A stretch of DNA of 64,000 bases from Pseudomonas californiensis (lineage in GTDB: Bacteria; Pseudomonadota; Gammaproteobacteria; Pseudomonadales; Pseudomonadaceae): assembly GCF_021147775.1 (NCBI RefSeq), contig NZ_JAGTPK010000022.1, forward strand, positions 18,746-82,745, read 5' to 3'. A program made the position numbers and the translations under genes. This document shows, in pieces, positions 24,157 to 33,079 of this stretch; positions within the stretch are counted from its first letter, which is position 1, and each line of letters begins with the position of its first letter. The notes under the pieces are model-generated. The model worked only from the letters and a program-made list of their open reading frames with translations. It did no database searches and was not told the DNA's origin.

Positions 24157-25770
24157 TCAGGCCTCGATGCCCAGCATGTCGCGCGCGAGCGCTTCGGCGA
24201 TACGGATGCCGTCCACGCCTGCCGAAAGAATCCCGCCAGCGTAACCCGCGCCCTCGCCAGCCGGGTACAGGCCTTTGGTGTTCAGGCTTTGCATGTCTGG
24301 ACCGCGGGTGATGCGCAACGGTGCTGAGGTGCGGGTTTCAATGCCGGTCAGGACCGCATCGTGCAACGAGAAACCTTTGATCTGCTTGTCGAACGCTGGC
24401 AATGCTTCGCGGATGGCTTCTATGGCAAAGGCGGGCAGAGCGTCGGCAAGGTCGACCAGCTTGACACCTGGCTTGTAGGACGGCTCGACGCTGCCCAGCG
24501 TTGTTGATGCTTTGCCAGCGATGAAATCGCCGACCAGTTGTGCAGGTGCTTCGTAGGTGCTGCCACCCAGCAGGTACGCGTGAGACTCCAGACGCTCCTG
24601 CAATTCGATGCCTGCCAGCGGGCTGCCCGGGAAGTCCTGCTCGGGTGTGATGCCTACCACGATGCCCGAGTTGGCATTGCGCTCGTTGCGCGAATACTGG
24701 CTCATACCGTTGGTGACTACACGGTTGGGCTCGGACGTTGCGGCCACGACGGTGCCGCCAGGGCACATGCAAAAACTGTAGACCGAGCGGCCGTTGCTGG
24801 CGTGGTGCACCAGCTTGTAGTCGGCAGCGCCCAGTTTCGGGTGGCCCGCGTATTTGCCCAGCCGAGCGCGGTCAATCAGCGACTGTGGGTGTTCGATGCG
24901 GAAACCGACCGAGAACGGCTTGGCTTCCATGAACACACCACGCCCGTGCAGCATGCGGAAGGTATCGCGAGCGCTGTGACCCAACGCCAGAATTACGTGA
25001 CGGGACGCGATCTGCTCGCCGCCGTCCAGGGTAACGCCTTGTAGTTGGCCGTCTTCAATCAGCAGGTCGGTTACCCGTTGCTGAAAGCGCACTTCGCCGC
25101 CCAGCGCCTCGATCTGCTGGCGCATGTTTTCAACCACGCCGGTCAGGCGGAAGGTTCCGATGTGCGGTTTGCTGACATACAGTATTTCTTCAGGCGCACC
25201 GGCTTTCACGAACTCTTGGAGTACCTTGCGGCCATGAAACTGCGGGTCCTTGATCTGGCTGTACAGCTTGCCGTCGGAGAAAGTCCCCGCGCCGCCTTCA
25301 CCGAACTGAACGTTGGATTCCGGATTGAGCACGTTCTTGCGCCACAGACCCCAAGTGTCCTTGGTGCGCTGACGCACTTCTTTGCCACGCTCAAGAATGA
25401 TCGGCTTGAAGCCCATCTGCGCCAACAGCAGCCCGGCGAAGATACCGCACGGACCGAAGCCCACCACGATCGGGCGCTCAGTCGTGTTTTCAGGCGCATG
25501 GCCTACTACTTTGTAGCTGACATCAGGCGCAGGACCTACATGACGGTCGTTGCCGAGCTTACGCAGCAACGCTTCTTCGTCATGGACTTGAAAGTCGATG
25601 GTGTAGATAAAGCACAATTCCGAGGACTTCTTGCGCGCATCGTAACTGCGCTTGAAGAGGGTGAAGTCCAGCAGTTCGCTGCTATCGATGCCCAGGCGCT
25701 GCAGGAGTGCAACGCGAATATCTTCTTCCGGGTGATCGATTGGCAGCTTGAGTTCGGTGATTCGTAACAT
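24157..25770 (-). CDS. FAD-dependent dehydrogenase (COG2509 type)
   Basis: A 537-residue flavoprotein. A small N-terminal domain (residues 1-90, LKLPIDHPEEDIRVALLQRL, FKRSYDARKKSSELCFIY) precedes a Rossmann FAD site (PIVVGFGPCGIFAGLLLAQM) near residue 100, then FGEGGAGTFSDGKLYSQI, and the C-terminal FAD contact GLYPAGEGAGYAGGILSAGV. This domain order is that of the widespread uncharacterised dehydrogenase family related to electron-transfer flavoprotein enzymes. The physiological substrate is not known. The start at 25770 removes a 16-residue upstream extension. Confidence 0.85.
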   Translation of the reverse strand: MLRITELKLPIDHPEEDIRVALLQRLGIDSSELLDFTLFKRSYDARKKSSELCFIYTIDFQVHDEEALLRKLGNDRHVGPAPDVSYKVVGHAPENTTERPIVVGFGPCGIFAGLLLAQMGFKPIILERGKEVRQRTKDTWGLWRKNVLNPESNVQFGEGGAGTFSDGKLYSQIKDPQFHGRKVLQEFVKAGAPEEILYVSKPHIGTFRLTGVVENMRQQIEALGGEVRFQQRVTDLLIEDGQLQGVTLDGGEQIASRHVILALGHSARDTFRMLHGRGVFMEAKPFSVGFRIEHPQSLIDRARLGKYAGHPKLGAADYKLVHHASNGRSVYSFCMCPGGTVVAATSEPNRVVTNGMSQYSRNERNANSGIVVGITPEQDFPGSPLAGIELQERLESHAYLLGGSTYEAPAQLVGDFIAGKASTTLGSVEPSYKPGVKLVDLADALPAFAIEAIREALPAFDKQIKGFSLHDAVLTGIETRTSAPLRITRGPDMQSLNTKGLYPAGEGAGYAGGILSAGVDGIRIAEALARDMLGIEA

Positions 25771-25921
25771 TAAGGGGTCCAGTTTTCGGGCCGCAGGTTC
25801 AGCCCGACAGCACTTCAAGAACCGGCGATTATAAGCGCTGAACCCCTTTCACGGCGAGTCGAGGTGCGCAGTCTTGTCGGTGAGGGCTACCAGCGGTCGA
25901 CAATCCTGCTCTCTACCCGAA

Positions 25922-26602
25922 TCAATCGTCTCGCGAGCCACCGTAATAACCGCAGCCGCGCTGTGCCTGGCCATTGATACGCAGTTCGGCGGTCAGGTGC
26001 TGGACAGAGCCGTTGACGCTGTCGACGCAACGCTGTGGCGCGACCCACAGCTCGATACGCTGGTTGTTGGCTTCGCTGCTGAGACTGAAACTGCCATCAG
26101 GCAGTTGCTCTTCGACGTACGGCACCGCCAAGGGTTGTGCGCCTTCACGCTCCAGGACCATGCCTTTGCCGCTGACGTTCACGTTCCAGGTGGGTTTGTT
26201 ACCGTTCACATGCAGCGTAAGGCGTTTGAAATTGAGGTCTTCACAGGCCTGACCGGGACGTTCGACGCGGTACAGCTGATGCAGGTCCAGCTGGCCGTCA
26301 CTGTTGGCGGCCTTGCTGGCGGTGAAAGACCCTTTGAGGTCGGCAAACACACGGCCCTTGGCGTCCGCCAGGGAGGCGGCTTCCTGCAGGATGCCGGTAT
26401 TGCCGCGGTCTTTCACAACATAACGACGCTGTTCGTTGCACGGCTTGAACAGCAGCTGTCCACCTTCGCCAGTCAAATCACCCTGCATGCGGATCATGCC
26501 TGCCGTGGAAACCTTAGGCGCCGCAGTCTGGCTGCCCAGCAACTGGCAGCCGGCAAACAGCGGCAGAAGAGCAAATACAAACACGGTACGGGCAGCGAAC
26601 AT
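25922..26602 (-). CDS. Putative envelope lipoprotein (COG3650-like)
   Basis: A 226-residue protein with a signal peptide and lipobox (LPLFAGCQLLG, Cys near residue 19). The rest is a repeated beta domain (GMIRMQGDLTGEGGQLLFKP, VFADLKGSFTASKAAN, RLTLHVNGNKPTWNVNVSGK) and a tail RGCGYYGGSRDD. It resembles conserved pseudomonad lipoproteins with a META/HslJ-like fold, of unknown function. GGAG lies 8 bases before the start at 26602. The SDR gene upstream ends 50 bases before it, so cotranscription is possible. Confidence 0.75.
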   Translation of the reverse strand: MFAARTVFVFALLPLFAGCQLLGSQTAAPKVSTAGMIRMQGDLTGEGGQLLFKPCNEQRRYVVKDRGNTGILQEAASLADAKGRVFADLKGSFTASKAANSDGQLDLHQLYRVERPGQACEDLNFKRLTLHVNGNKPTWNVNVSGKGMVLEREGAQPLAVPYVEEQLPDGSFSLSSEANNQRIELWVAPQRCVDSVNGSVQHLTAELRINGQAQRGCGYYGGSRDD

Positions 26603-26651
26603 TGGGCGGTCTCCAGACAAGTGTCGCCACGTTACTCAGACTGCCGCCGCA

Positions 26652-27251
26652 TCACAAGACCTGATACGTGCGCCCGGTGTGCAAGCCTTCCACGCTTTTG
26701 GCGTAGGCCAGCGCCACGTCAGCTGCCGGAACGGGCTTGAAGCCTCGGAAGTAGGGGCCGTAACTGTCCATTGATTCGAGCAGCACGTTGGCGCTGACCG
26801 AATTGACGCGCAGGCCACGCGGCAGCTCGATGGCTGCCGCCCGCACGAATGCGTCGATGGCACCGTTCACCAGGCTGGCCGACAGGCCCGACAGAATCGG
26901 CTCCTGACTCAGAATGCCGGACGTGAAAGTGAACGAGGCGCCATCGTTGGCGAACTCTCTGCCGATGAGCAGCAAGTTGACCTGGCCCATCAGCTTGTCC
27001 TGCAAACCCAGCGTGAAATCGGCTTCGCTCATCTGCGCCAGCGGCTTGAAGTTCACATTGCCCGCTGCGCAGACCAGGGCGTCGAAGCGACCGACCCGCT
27101 TAAACAGTTTCCGTATCGAGGTGCTGTCGCTGATGTCGACGTGCTCGTCCCCGCTGTTACGACCGATACGAACGATCTCGTGGCGAGGGCCCAATTCACG
27201 CTCGACGGCCGAGCCCACGGTGCCGTTTGCACCAATCAAAAGGATTTTCAT
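26652..27251 (-). CDS. Short-chain dehydrogenase-like protein lacking the usual YxxxK pair
   Basis: A 199-residue Rossmann protein. The nucleotide loop is GANGTVGSAVERE and the NAG-like motif is CAAGNVNF. Where classical SDRs have Tyr-x-x-x-Lys, this one reads ASLVNGAIDAFVRAAAIEL, so both catalytic residues are replaced; the C-terminal RVNSVSANVLLESM follows the normal SDR pattern. Several short SDR-like proteins of this size share this loss, and may act as reductases with another mechanism or as sensors. GGAG lies 7 bases before the start. It diverges from a LysR regulator, a common arrangement for regulator and target. Confidence 0.8.
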   Translation of the reverse strand: MKILLIGANGTVGSAVERELGPRHEIVRIGRNSGDEHVDISDSTSIRKLFKRVGRFDALVCAAGNVNFKPLAQMSEADFTLGLQDKLMGQVNLLLIGREFANDGASFTFTSGILSQEPILSGLSASLVNGAIDAFVRAAAIELPRGLRVNSVSANVLLESMDSYGPYFRGFKPVPAADVALAYAKSVEGLHTGRTYQVL

Positions 27252-27355
27252 TGCACTGCTCCAACGAAGTGTAGGGAGCACACAGTGTAGAAAGCTGGAT
27301 AGCCGTCAATAAAGATGCTAATTGGAAACCTTTGGTTCTTTTAAGGAAACAATCC

Positions 27356-28270
27356 ATGAGCGAAATGGAGGATCTGTCAGCCTTTGCGGTCCTGGTCGAG
27401 GAGGGGAGTTTTACCTCGGCCGCGTTGCGCCTTGAGTGCAGCAAGGGACGCTTGTCCAAGCGGATCTCCCAGTTGGAAAAGACTTATGCCGTTCAACTGC
27501 TGTATCGCACCACGCGCAACCTGAGTCTGACCCCGGCCGGTGTGGCGTTGCTGCCGCAGGCACAGCAACTGCTGGTGCATATGGAGCGCGCTCGGCGCAT
27601 CGTGGCTCTGATGCGCGATGACATGATCGGTGAAGTGCGCATCACCGCGCCAATTTCGCTGGGGCAAACTTTTTTCGATGGCTTGTTGATGGAGTTCTGC
27701 GAAGCATATCCGCAGGTCAAGATCGAACTGAATCTGGATAACGGTGTGCGCGACCTGCGTCGAGAAGGCTTCGACATCGGCATCCGCTCGAACGTCCAGA
27801 GCGACGAAAGGCTGGTGGCCAGGCCGCTGCTGGCGATGCAGGAACTGACCTGTGCCAGCACTGCGTATCTGGACAGACACGGCTGGCCGCTTGCGCCCCA
27901 GGAGTTGGTCAATCATCAGTGTTTGACCAACAGCCATCACAACGGCACACGAGACCAGTGGTTGTACCATCAGAATCATGAGTTGATCCGGGTTCAGGTC
28001 AACGGTCCGTTCGCCACCAATCAATACAATCTGCTGAAAAAGGCAGCGCTCGCGGGCGCGGGTATTGCTCGCGTGCCGTCTTACATGGTGCACGAGGAGT
28101 TTGCTGCCGGGCAGTTGCATTGGCTGTTTCGTGAGTACCAGACGGCCATTACGCCAATGTTCCTGGTACACCCCTACGAAGGCGAAGTGCCCCGACGCGT
28201 GCAGGTGCTGGCGGATTATCTGGTGGGATGGTTTGAACGCAGTTGTTCGGCGCTGGAGCGCACCGTTTAG
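27356..28270 (+). CDS. LysR-family transcriptional regulator
   Basis: A 304-residue regulator with an N-terminal winged HTH (LSAFAVLVEEGSFTSAALRL, LYRTTRNLSLTPAGVALLPQ) and a C-terminal effector domain (GEVRITAPISLGQTFFDGLL, GIARVPSYMVHEEFAAGQL). It belongs to the CrgA-type/LysR subgroup by its short linker. AAGGAA precedes the start at 27356. It is divergently placed, 104 bases from the SDR-like gene, which it likely controls; the inducer is unknown. Confidence 0.88.
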   Translation: MSEMEDLSAFAVLVEEGSFTSAALRLECSKGRLSKRISQLEKTYAVQLLYRTTRNLSLTPAGVALLPQAQQLLVHMERARRIVALMRDDMIGEVRITAPISLGQTFFDGLLMEFCEAYPQVKIELNLDNGVRDLRREGFDIGIRSNVQSDERLVARPLLAMQELTCASTAYLDRHGWPLAPQELVNHQCLTNSHHNGTRDQWLYHQNHELIRVQVNGPFATNQYNLLKKAALAGAGIARVPSYMVHEEFAAGQLHWLFREYQTAITPMFLVHPYEGEVPRRVQVLADYLVGWFERSCSALERTV

Positions 28271-28340
28271 CGAAGATTGGCGTGCGGCCCCTGGCCTCCT
28301 CTTCAGCAATACAGTGTTCCGACTGACCTGTATGGCTTTT

Positions 28341-28376
28341 GTTTGGGTCGTTTGGGTCGTTTGGGTCGTTTGGGAC
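28341..28376 (+). repeat. Four tandem copies of a 9-bp unit
   Basis: GTTTGGGTC occurs three times exactly, followed by GTTTGGGAC. The last unit begins the element that is also found near 57.39 kb. Confidence 0.85.
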
Positions 28377-28470
28377 TGTGGATTCAGCTGGATGTGCGCT
28401 CGGCGCAGGTCAGCTTTTCGCCCCTCGGCGACCCACTTTGATAGGGCCAAAGTGGGCAAAGCCCGTGGCT
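28368..28470 (+). repeat. Dispersed intergenic element, copy 1
   Basis: This stretch matches the reverse complement of 57289-57392 with about 15 differences over about 104 positions in my hand alignment. The best part contains CTTTGAT-GGGCCAAAGTGGGC and AAAGCCCGT. Confidence 0.75.
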
Positions 28471-28510
28471 CCGGTTGGGTCCGCCTGCGGCGGATTCCTT
28501 CGTCCCGACA

Positions 28511-28592
28511 CTGATCCGGCGGTCGCTGCAACGGGCCATCCATGGCCCGGTGCAGCTCAATCGGCATCCATGCCGATTGCCCCCCGGATCAG
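28511..28592. repeat. 82-bp nested palindrome (two hairpins inside an outer stem)
   Basis: The outer arms CTGATCCGG (28511-28519) and CCGGATCAG (28584-28592) pair exactly. Between them lie a 15-bp hairpin with one mismatch (28525-28556) and a perfect 10-bp hairpin CAATCGGCAT-CC-ATGCCGATTG (28558-28579). Confidence 0.8.
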
Positions 28593-29146
28593 CGTCGGAC
28601 CTCAGCCTGCACCTTACGTCGCGTTCTGCGGTGTAGCGGCTATCGGGGTAGAAAGGCGCTGTTTGTTTTTGGTTCTGCCGTGGCTGGGCTTTTTTCGATT
28701 CTGATAGCTGAGTTGAGCTGATATGGAGCCGACATTTTCTGGGAACATGCTGACCTTTTCCTCTGCAAACGGAACGCCGCCCTGCGGGCAGTCGTGCGGC
28801 CGCGTGGGCGCCACTTCATGAGGAGCAAAGAAAACGCCGTTTTAGTACCACTGAGGCGTTGGTCAACCTGGCGTGGGAAATCGCTTGAGTAGCGTTCGCT
28901 CCTTTTGAAAAGCCAGAGCGAATACCAGTCAAAAGTGGCTTGAGGGCTTTTCCGATACCATAGAATCTCCCGCAGGATTGGCGCGCGCCCATCACACCGG
29001 GGCCATTCAGTGTTGATGACGGGAATAGAAAAAACGCAGGATGACTGGGTGTTGAGGATTTTGTATGACTTGCTCGTGAAGGGTGACTGACGATGCACGT
29101 CAATCATCTGAGTCCGCCAAGCCTGCGATTGGGGTTTTTCAGGGCA

Positions 29147-29175
29147 GGCGATACATCCGCAAAAGATGTATCGCC
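29147..29175 (-). terminator. Hairpin downstream of livF
   Basis: A perfect 11-bp stem GGCGATACATC/GATGTATCGCC lies 27 bases past the livF stop. On the minus strand it is followed shortly by AAAAA rather than T, so termination is probable but not classical. Confidence 0.5.
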
Positions 29176-29201
29176 CGAACCGACAGAGTGAGAAGTTGGC
29201 T

Positions 29202-29903
29202 TCAACCGCCCAGGTAGGCGTCCCGCACCTTCGGGTCGACCAGCAGTTCTTCACCGGTGCCCTGCATCACCACGCGACCGTTTTCCAGCACATAGGCACG
29301 GTCGGCGATTTTCAGGGCCTGGTTAGCGTTCTGTTCAACCAGAAACACTGTCACACCATCACGTCGCAGTTGTTCGACGATCTCGAAAATCTGCTGAATG
29401 ATGATCGGTGCGAGGCCCAGTGACGGCTCGTCCAGAAGCAACAGCTTGGGCTTGCTCATCAGCGCACGGCCGATGGCAAGCATCTGTTGTTCACCACCAG
29501 ACATGGTGCCGCCGCGTTGCGTGAAGCGTTCCTTGAGGCGCGGGAACAGATGCAGGACCTTGTCCATTTGCTCCTGATAGTCGTCCTTCTCGGTGAAGAA
29601 ACCGCCCATTGCCAGGTTTTCTTCGACGGTCAGGCGGGCAAACACACGGCGGCCTTCCGGCACCACCGCAATGCTCTTGCGCATGATCACCGATGACTCC
29701 TGGCCGACCAGTTCTTCGCCCAGATAACGAATGCTGCCGCTGTGCGCTCGGGGTGAGCCGCACAGCGTCATCAGCAGCGTCGACTTGCCAGCGCCGTTGG
29801 CACCGATCAGCGTCACGATCTCGCCCTGGCGAACCTCGACGTTGATGCTGTGCAGTGCCTGGATCTTGCCGTAGAAGGTGGAAACGTTTTCAAACTGCAG
29901 CAT
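29202..29903 (-). CDS. livF: Branched-chain amino acid ABC transporter ATPase LivF (BraG)
   Basis: A 233-residue ABC ATPase, the second nucleotide-binding subunit of the high-affinity leucine/isoleucine/valine importer. Walker A is GANGAGKST, the signature is MSGGEQQMLAIGRAL, Walker B is LLLLDEPSLGLAP, and the switch His is replaced by VEQNANQAL, normal for LivF. It is the last gene of the operon and abuts livG with no gap. Confidence 0.96.
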   Translation of the reverse strand: MLQFENVSTFYGKIQALHSINVEVRQGEIVTLIGANGAGKSTLLMTLCGSPRAHSGSIRYLGEELVGQESSVIMRKSIAVVPEGRRVFARLTVEENLAMGGFFTEKDDYQEQMDKVLHLFPRLKERFTQRGGTMSGGEQQMLAIGRALMSKPKLLLLDEPSLGLAPIIIQQIFEIVEQLRRDGVTVFLVEQNANQALKIADRAYVLENGRVVMQGTGEELLVDPKVRDAYLGG

Positions 29904-30671
29904 TTACGCTTCCCCCAGGTAGGCTTTGATCACTTCAGGATTATCGCGGATCTGTTCCGGCGTGCCGTCAGCCAGAGGCGTGCCCTGGTTGATGACGACG
30001 ATGTGGTCGGAAATGCTCATGACCAGCTTCATGTCGTGCTCGATCAGTAGAACCGTCGCGTTGTGCTCGTTGCGCAATACGCCGATCAGCGCTTTCAGGT
30101 CTTCGGTTTCCTTGGGGTTCAGCCCCGCTGCCGGTTCGTCGAGCATCAGGATGCGCGGACGCGTCATCATGCAGCGGGCGATTTCCAGGCGACGTTGCTG
30201 ACCATAGGCCAGCGTCCCGGCGGTGCGGTTGGCAAATTCCTTGAGGTTCACGGCTTCCAGCCAATGCTCGGCGTAATCCATGGCTTCGCGTTCGCTGCGG
30301 CGGAAGGCTGGCGTCTTGAACAGTCCCGACAGGAAGTTGGTGTTCAAATGCCGATGCTGAGCCACCAGAAGGTTTTCGACAGCGGTCATTTCCTTGAACA
30401 GACGTACGTTCTGGAAGGTACGGACGACGCCCTTGCGAGCAATTTGATGCCCGGCCAGGCCTTGAATGGGCTCACCGTCCAGCAGGATGGTGCCTGAGGT
30501 CGGCTTGTAGAAACCGGTCAGGCAATTGAAGACGGTGGTTTTGCCTGCGCCGTTGGGGCCGATCATTGATACGACCTGCTTTTCATGCACGGTCAGGCCA
30601 ACACCGTTGACCGCCAACAGGCCGCCGAAGCGCATGCACAAGCCTGAGGCTTGCAGTATTGGGCGGCTCAT
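29904..30671 (-). CDS. livG: Branched-chain amino acid ABC transporter ATPase LivG (BraF)
   Basis: A 255-residue ABC ATPase, partner of LivF. Walker A is GPNGAGKTT, the signature-Walker B region reads LAYGQQRRLEIARCM and ILMLDEPAAGLNPKE, and the switch region is LLIEHDMKLVMSISDH. Its start overlaps the livM stop by 4 bases (ATGA), showing tight translational coupling. Confidence 0.96.
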   Translation of the reverse strand: MSRPILQASGLCMRFGGLLAVNGVGLTVHEKQVVSMIGPNGAGKTTVFNCLTGFYKPTSGTILLDGEPIQGLAGHQIARKGVVRTFQNVRLFKEMTAVENLLVAQHRHLNTNFLSGLFKTPAFRRSEREAMDYAEHWLEAVNLKEFANRTAGTLAYGQQRRLEIARCMMTRPRILMLDEPAAGLNPKETEDLKALIGVLRNEHNATVLLIEHDMKLVMSISDHIVVINQGTPLADGTPEQIRDNPEVIKAYLGEA

Positions 30672-31933
30672 TGACCCACCTCTGCTTTCAATTTCATGAC
30701 CGGTCGCTGCATTGGCAGGAAGCCTTGTGGGCGCCAGATCATCATCAGCACCATCATGGCGCCGAACATCAACATCCGGTAATCACTGAATTCACGCATC
30801 AGTTCAGGCAGCAGAATCATCACGATGGCCGCAAGAATCACACCCAATTGCGAGCCCATGCCACCCAGCACGACGATCGCGAGGATGATGGCTGACTCAA
30901 TGAACGTGAAGGACTCCGGGGTTACCAGGCCTTGGCGTGCGGCAAAGAAGCTGCCCGCAAAACCGGCGAATGCAGCGCCCAGTGTGAACGCCGACAATTT
31001 GATCACGGTCGGATTCAGGCCCAGTGCACGGCAGGCGATTTCGTCTTCACGCAGTGCTTCCCACGCACGGCCGATCGGCATGCGCAGCAGACGATTGATC
31101 ACGAACAGCGCCGCCAGTGCCAGCAGCAAGGCGATCAGGTACAGGAAGATGACTTTGTTGATCGAGTTGTAGGTCAGGCCAAAAAACTCGTGGAACGTCT
31201 GCATGCCTTCAGCGGCCTTGCGTTCGAACGTCAGGCCGAAGAAGGTCGGCTTGTCGATGTTGCTGATGCCGTTCGGGCCTCCGGTGAGTTCGGTCAGGTT
31301 GCGCAGGAATATACGGATGATCTCGCCAAACCCGAGCGTCACGATGGCCAGGTAATCGCCGCGCAGGCGCAGCACCGGGAACCCCAGCAAGAACCCGAAC
31401 AGCGCGGCCATCAGGCCAGCAATCGGCAGGCAGATCCAGAAGCCGAGACCGTAGTAGTGCGACAGCAGGGCGTAACTGTAGGCGCCGACGGCGTAGAAAC
31501 CGACGTAACCCAGGTCAAGCAGCCCGGCAAGGCCGACCACGATGTTCAGGCCCAGGCCGAGCATCACGTAGATCAGGATCAAGGTTGCGATATCCACCGC
31601 GCCGCGTGACCCGAAGAACGGCCAGATGAATGCCAGTACGATCAGTGCCGCCAGGCCCCAGCGCTGGGTTGAAGGCAGGGTCAGAAAGTCGCTGGTCTTT
31701 TTCGAGATCAACGGCTTGTCGGAACCACGGCGCAGGCCGCTGATCTGTTCGGCGAACAACACACGCAGAAACAGCAGCACCGAACAGATCGCGATGATCA
31801 TCAGCGTCATCGGCGGGGCATTCTGTACCTGGAGCGTAACACCGGAGAAGGCCAGTTTCAGGCCCAGCACAGGGTAGGCAACGGCCCACACCAGTGCGGC
31901 GCTGAACAGCGCCTGTTTGAAGGACTTGCTCAT
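30668..31933 (-). CDS. livM: Branched-chain amino acid ABC transporter permease LivM (BraE)
   Basis: A 421-residue inner-membrane permease. The N-terminal 100 residues carry two extra hydrophobic segments typical of the long LivM form; the core begins at IATLILIYVMLGLGLNIVVG and contains LRGDYLAIVTLGFGEIIRI and the coupling helix RAWEALREDEIACRALGLNP. It forms the translocation pore with LivH. It overlaps both livH and livG by 4 bases. Confidence 0.95.
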   Translation of the reverse strand: MSKSFKQALFSAALVWAVAYPVLGLKLAFSGVTLQVQNAPPMTLMIIAICSVLLFLRVLFAEQISGLRRGSDKPLISKKTSDFLTLPSTQRWGLAALIVLAFIWPFFGSRGAVDIATLILIYVMLGLGLNIVVGLAGLLDLGYVGFYAVGAYSYALLSHYYGLGFWICLPIAGLMAALFGFLLGFPVLRLRGDYLAIVTLGFGEIIRIFLRNLTELTGGPNGISNIDKPTFFGLTFERKAAEGMQTFHEFFGLTYNSINKVIFLYLIALLLALAALFVINRLLRMPIGRAWEALREDEIACRALGLNPTVIKLSAFTLGAAFAGFAGSFFAARQGLVTPESFTFIESAIILAIVVLGGMGSQLGVILAAIVMILLPELMREFSDYRMLMFGAMMVLMMIWRPQGFLPMQRPVMKLKAEVGQ

Positions 31934-32853
31934 ACTTTCTCAACCTCCGGACGACCCAGAATACCGGTCGGGCGGAACAGCAGCACCAGAACCAGAAGGC
32001 CGAAGGCCACGACGTCCTTGTACTGATCACCGAAAATGTCAGCGCCGAATGCTTCAGCGACGCCCAGTACCAGGCCACCGAGTACTGCGCCAGGAATCGA
32101 TCCGATACCGCCCAGTACTGCAGCGGTGAAGGCTTTCAGGCCTACGAGGAAGCCTGCACTCGGGTTGATCACGCCGTATTGCATGCTCAGCAACATGGCA
32201 GCGACTGCAGCCAGTGCAGCACCCACGACGAACGTCAGGGCAATGATGGTGTTGGTGTTGATGCCCAGCAGATTGGCCATTTTCATGTCCTCGGCACAGG
32301 CGCGACAGGCGCGGCCCATTCGTGACCGGGAAATGAACAGCGTCAAGCCAGTCATCGCCAGCAGCGTGACGACGAACACCACGATTTGCATGTAGGAAAT
32401 CAGCACTTCCTCTGCACCGCCAGGGCCGAACGACAAGCTGCCGGGGAGCAGATTGGGGATGGCAAAGTTGCCAGAACCCTGGGAAAGCTGGACCGAGTTC
32501 TGTAGAAAGATCGACATGCCGATCGCAGAAATCAGTGGAATCAGACGGTTGCTGTTACGCAACGGACGGTAGGCGACACGCTCTATGCTGTAACCATAGG
32601 CGCTGGTCACGATGATGGTTGCGGCAAAACCCGCGATCATCAACAGCGGCAGGCTGTGGATACCCAGCATCGCCAGGCCGGCAAGCGCCATGAAAGCAAC
32701 GTACGAACCGATCATGTACACCTCGCCGTGGGCGAAGTTGATCATTCCGATGATGCCGTACACCATCGTGTAACCGATGGCGATCAATGCATACGTACTG
32801 CCAATGGTCAGGCCATTGACCAGTTGCTGCATGTAGTGGAATAACTCGGGCAT
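31930..32853 (-). CDS. livH: Branched-chain amino acid ABC transporter permease LivH (BraD)
   Basis: A 307-residue permease with about eight membrane segments. Family landmarks are QQLVNGLTIGSTYALIAIGY, MINFAHGEVYMIGSY and the coupling segment RACAEDMKMANLLGINTN, then FTAAVLGGIGSIPGAVLGG. It sits second in the operon after livK, with a terminator-like hairpin in the 226-bp gap that should make the binding protein more abundant than the membrane parts. Confidence 0.95.
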   Translation of the reverse strand: MPELFHYMQQLVNGLTIGSTYALIAIGYTMVYGIIGMINFAHGEVYMIGSYVAFMALAGLAMLGIHSLPLLMIAGFAATIIVTSAYGYSIERVAYRPLRNSNRLIPLISAIGMSIFLQNSVQLSQGSGNFAIPNLLPGSLSFGPGGAEEVLISYMQIVVFVVTLLAMTGLTLFISRSRMGRACRACAEDMKMANLLGINTNTIIALTFVVGAALAAVAAMLLSMQYGVINPSAGFLVGLKAFTAAVLGGIGSIPGAVLGGLVLGVAEAFGADIFGDQYKDVVAFGLLVLVLLFRPTGILGRPEVEKV

Positions 32854-33027
32854 TTACCGCGCTCCTAAAAACCTGATCTGCATTTCTCTGACCGGCATCG
32901 GGTACGCATTCTGTCGATGCGTTGCCTGTGGTGCTGTCAGTGAACCGCTGGTGACGGTTTTAAGATTTTCAGGGGGCCTCGTTTCCGGCGCTCTTTGTGG
33001 GAGCTTGGCAAACGGACCAACATTCGT

Positions 33028-33058
33028 AAAACAAAGCCCACTGCGGATGCAGTGGGCT
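33028..33058 (-). terminator. Intra-operon terminator/attenuator after livK
   Basis: A perfect 10-bp stem AGCCCACTGC/GCAGTGGGCT is followed on the minus strand by TTTGTTTT. It lies between livK and livH, where partial termination would raise binding-protein yield relative to the permeases. Confidence 0.85.
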
Positions 33059-33079
33059 TCGGTTGTCATTGCAAGCAGT

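Larger units (their letters stand above)
28271..29201. other. Gene-free 930-bp repeat-rich stretch
   Basis: No reading frame here looks coding. The stretch carries four 9-bp direct repeats, an element shared in inverted orientation with 57,289-57,392, an 82-bp nested palindrome, a partial REP-like match (28765-28782) and a terminator-like hairpin at its right end. A 204-codon minus-strand frame (28640-29254) overlaps the repeats and has no ribosome site or recognisable domain. Confidence 0.6.

Noticed and set aside
28640..29254. 204-codon minus-strand frame in the repeat-rich gap
   Set aside because: Overlaps palindromes and a REP-like fragment, lacks a ribosome site and ends inside repeats; composition is not protein-like.
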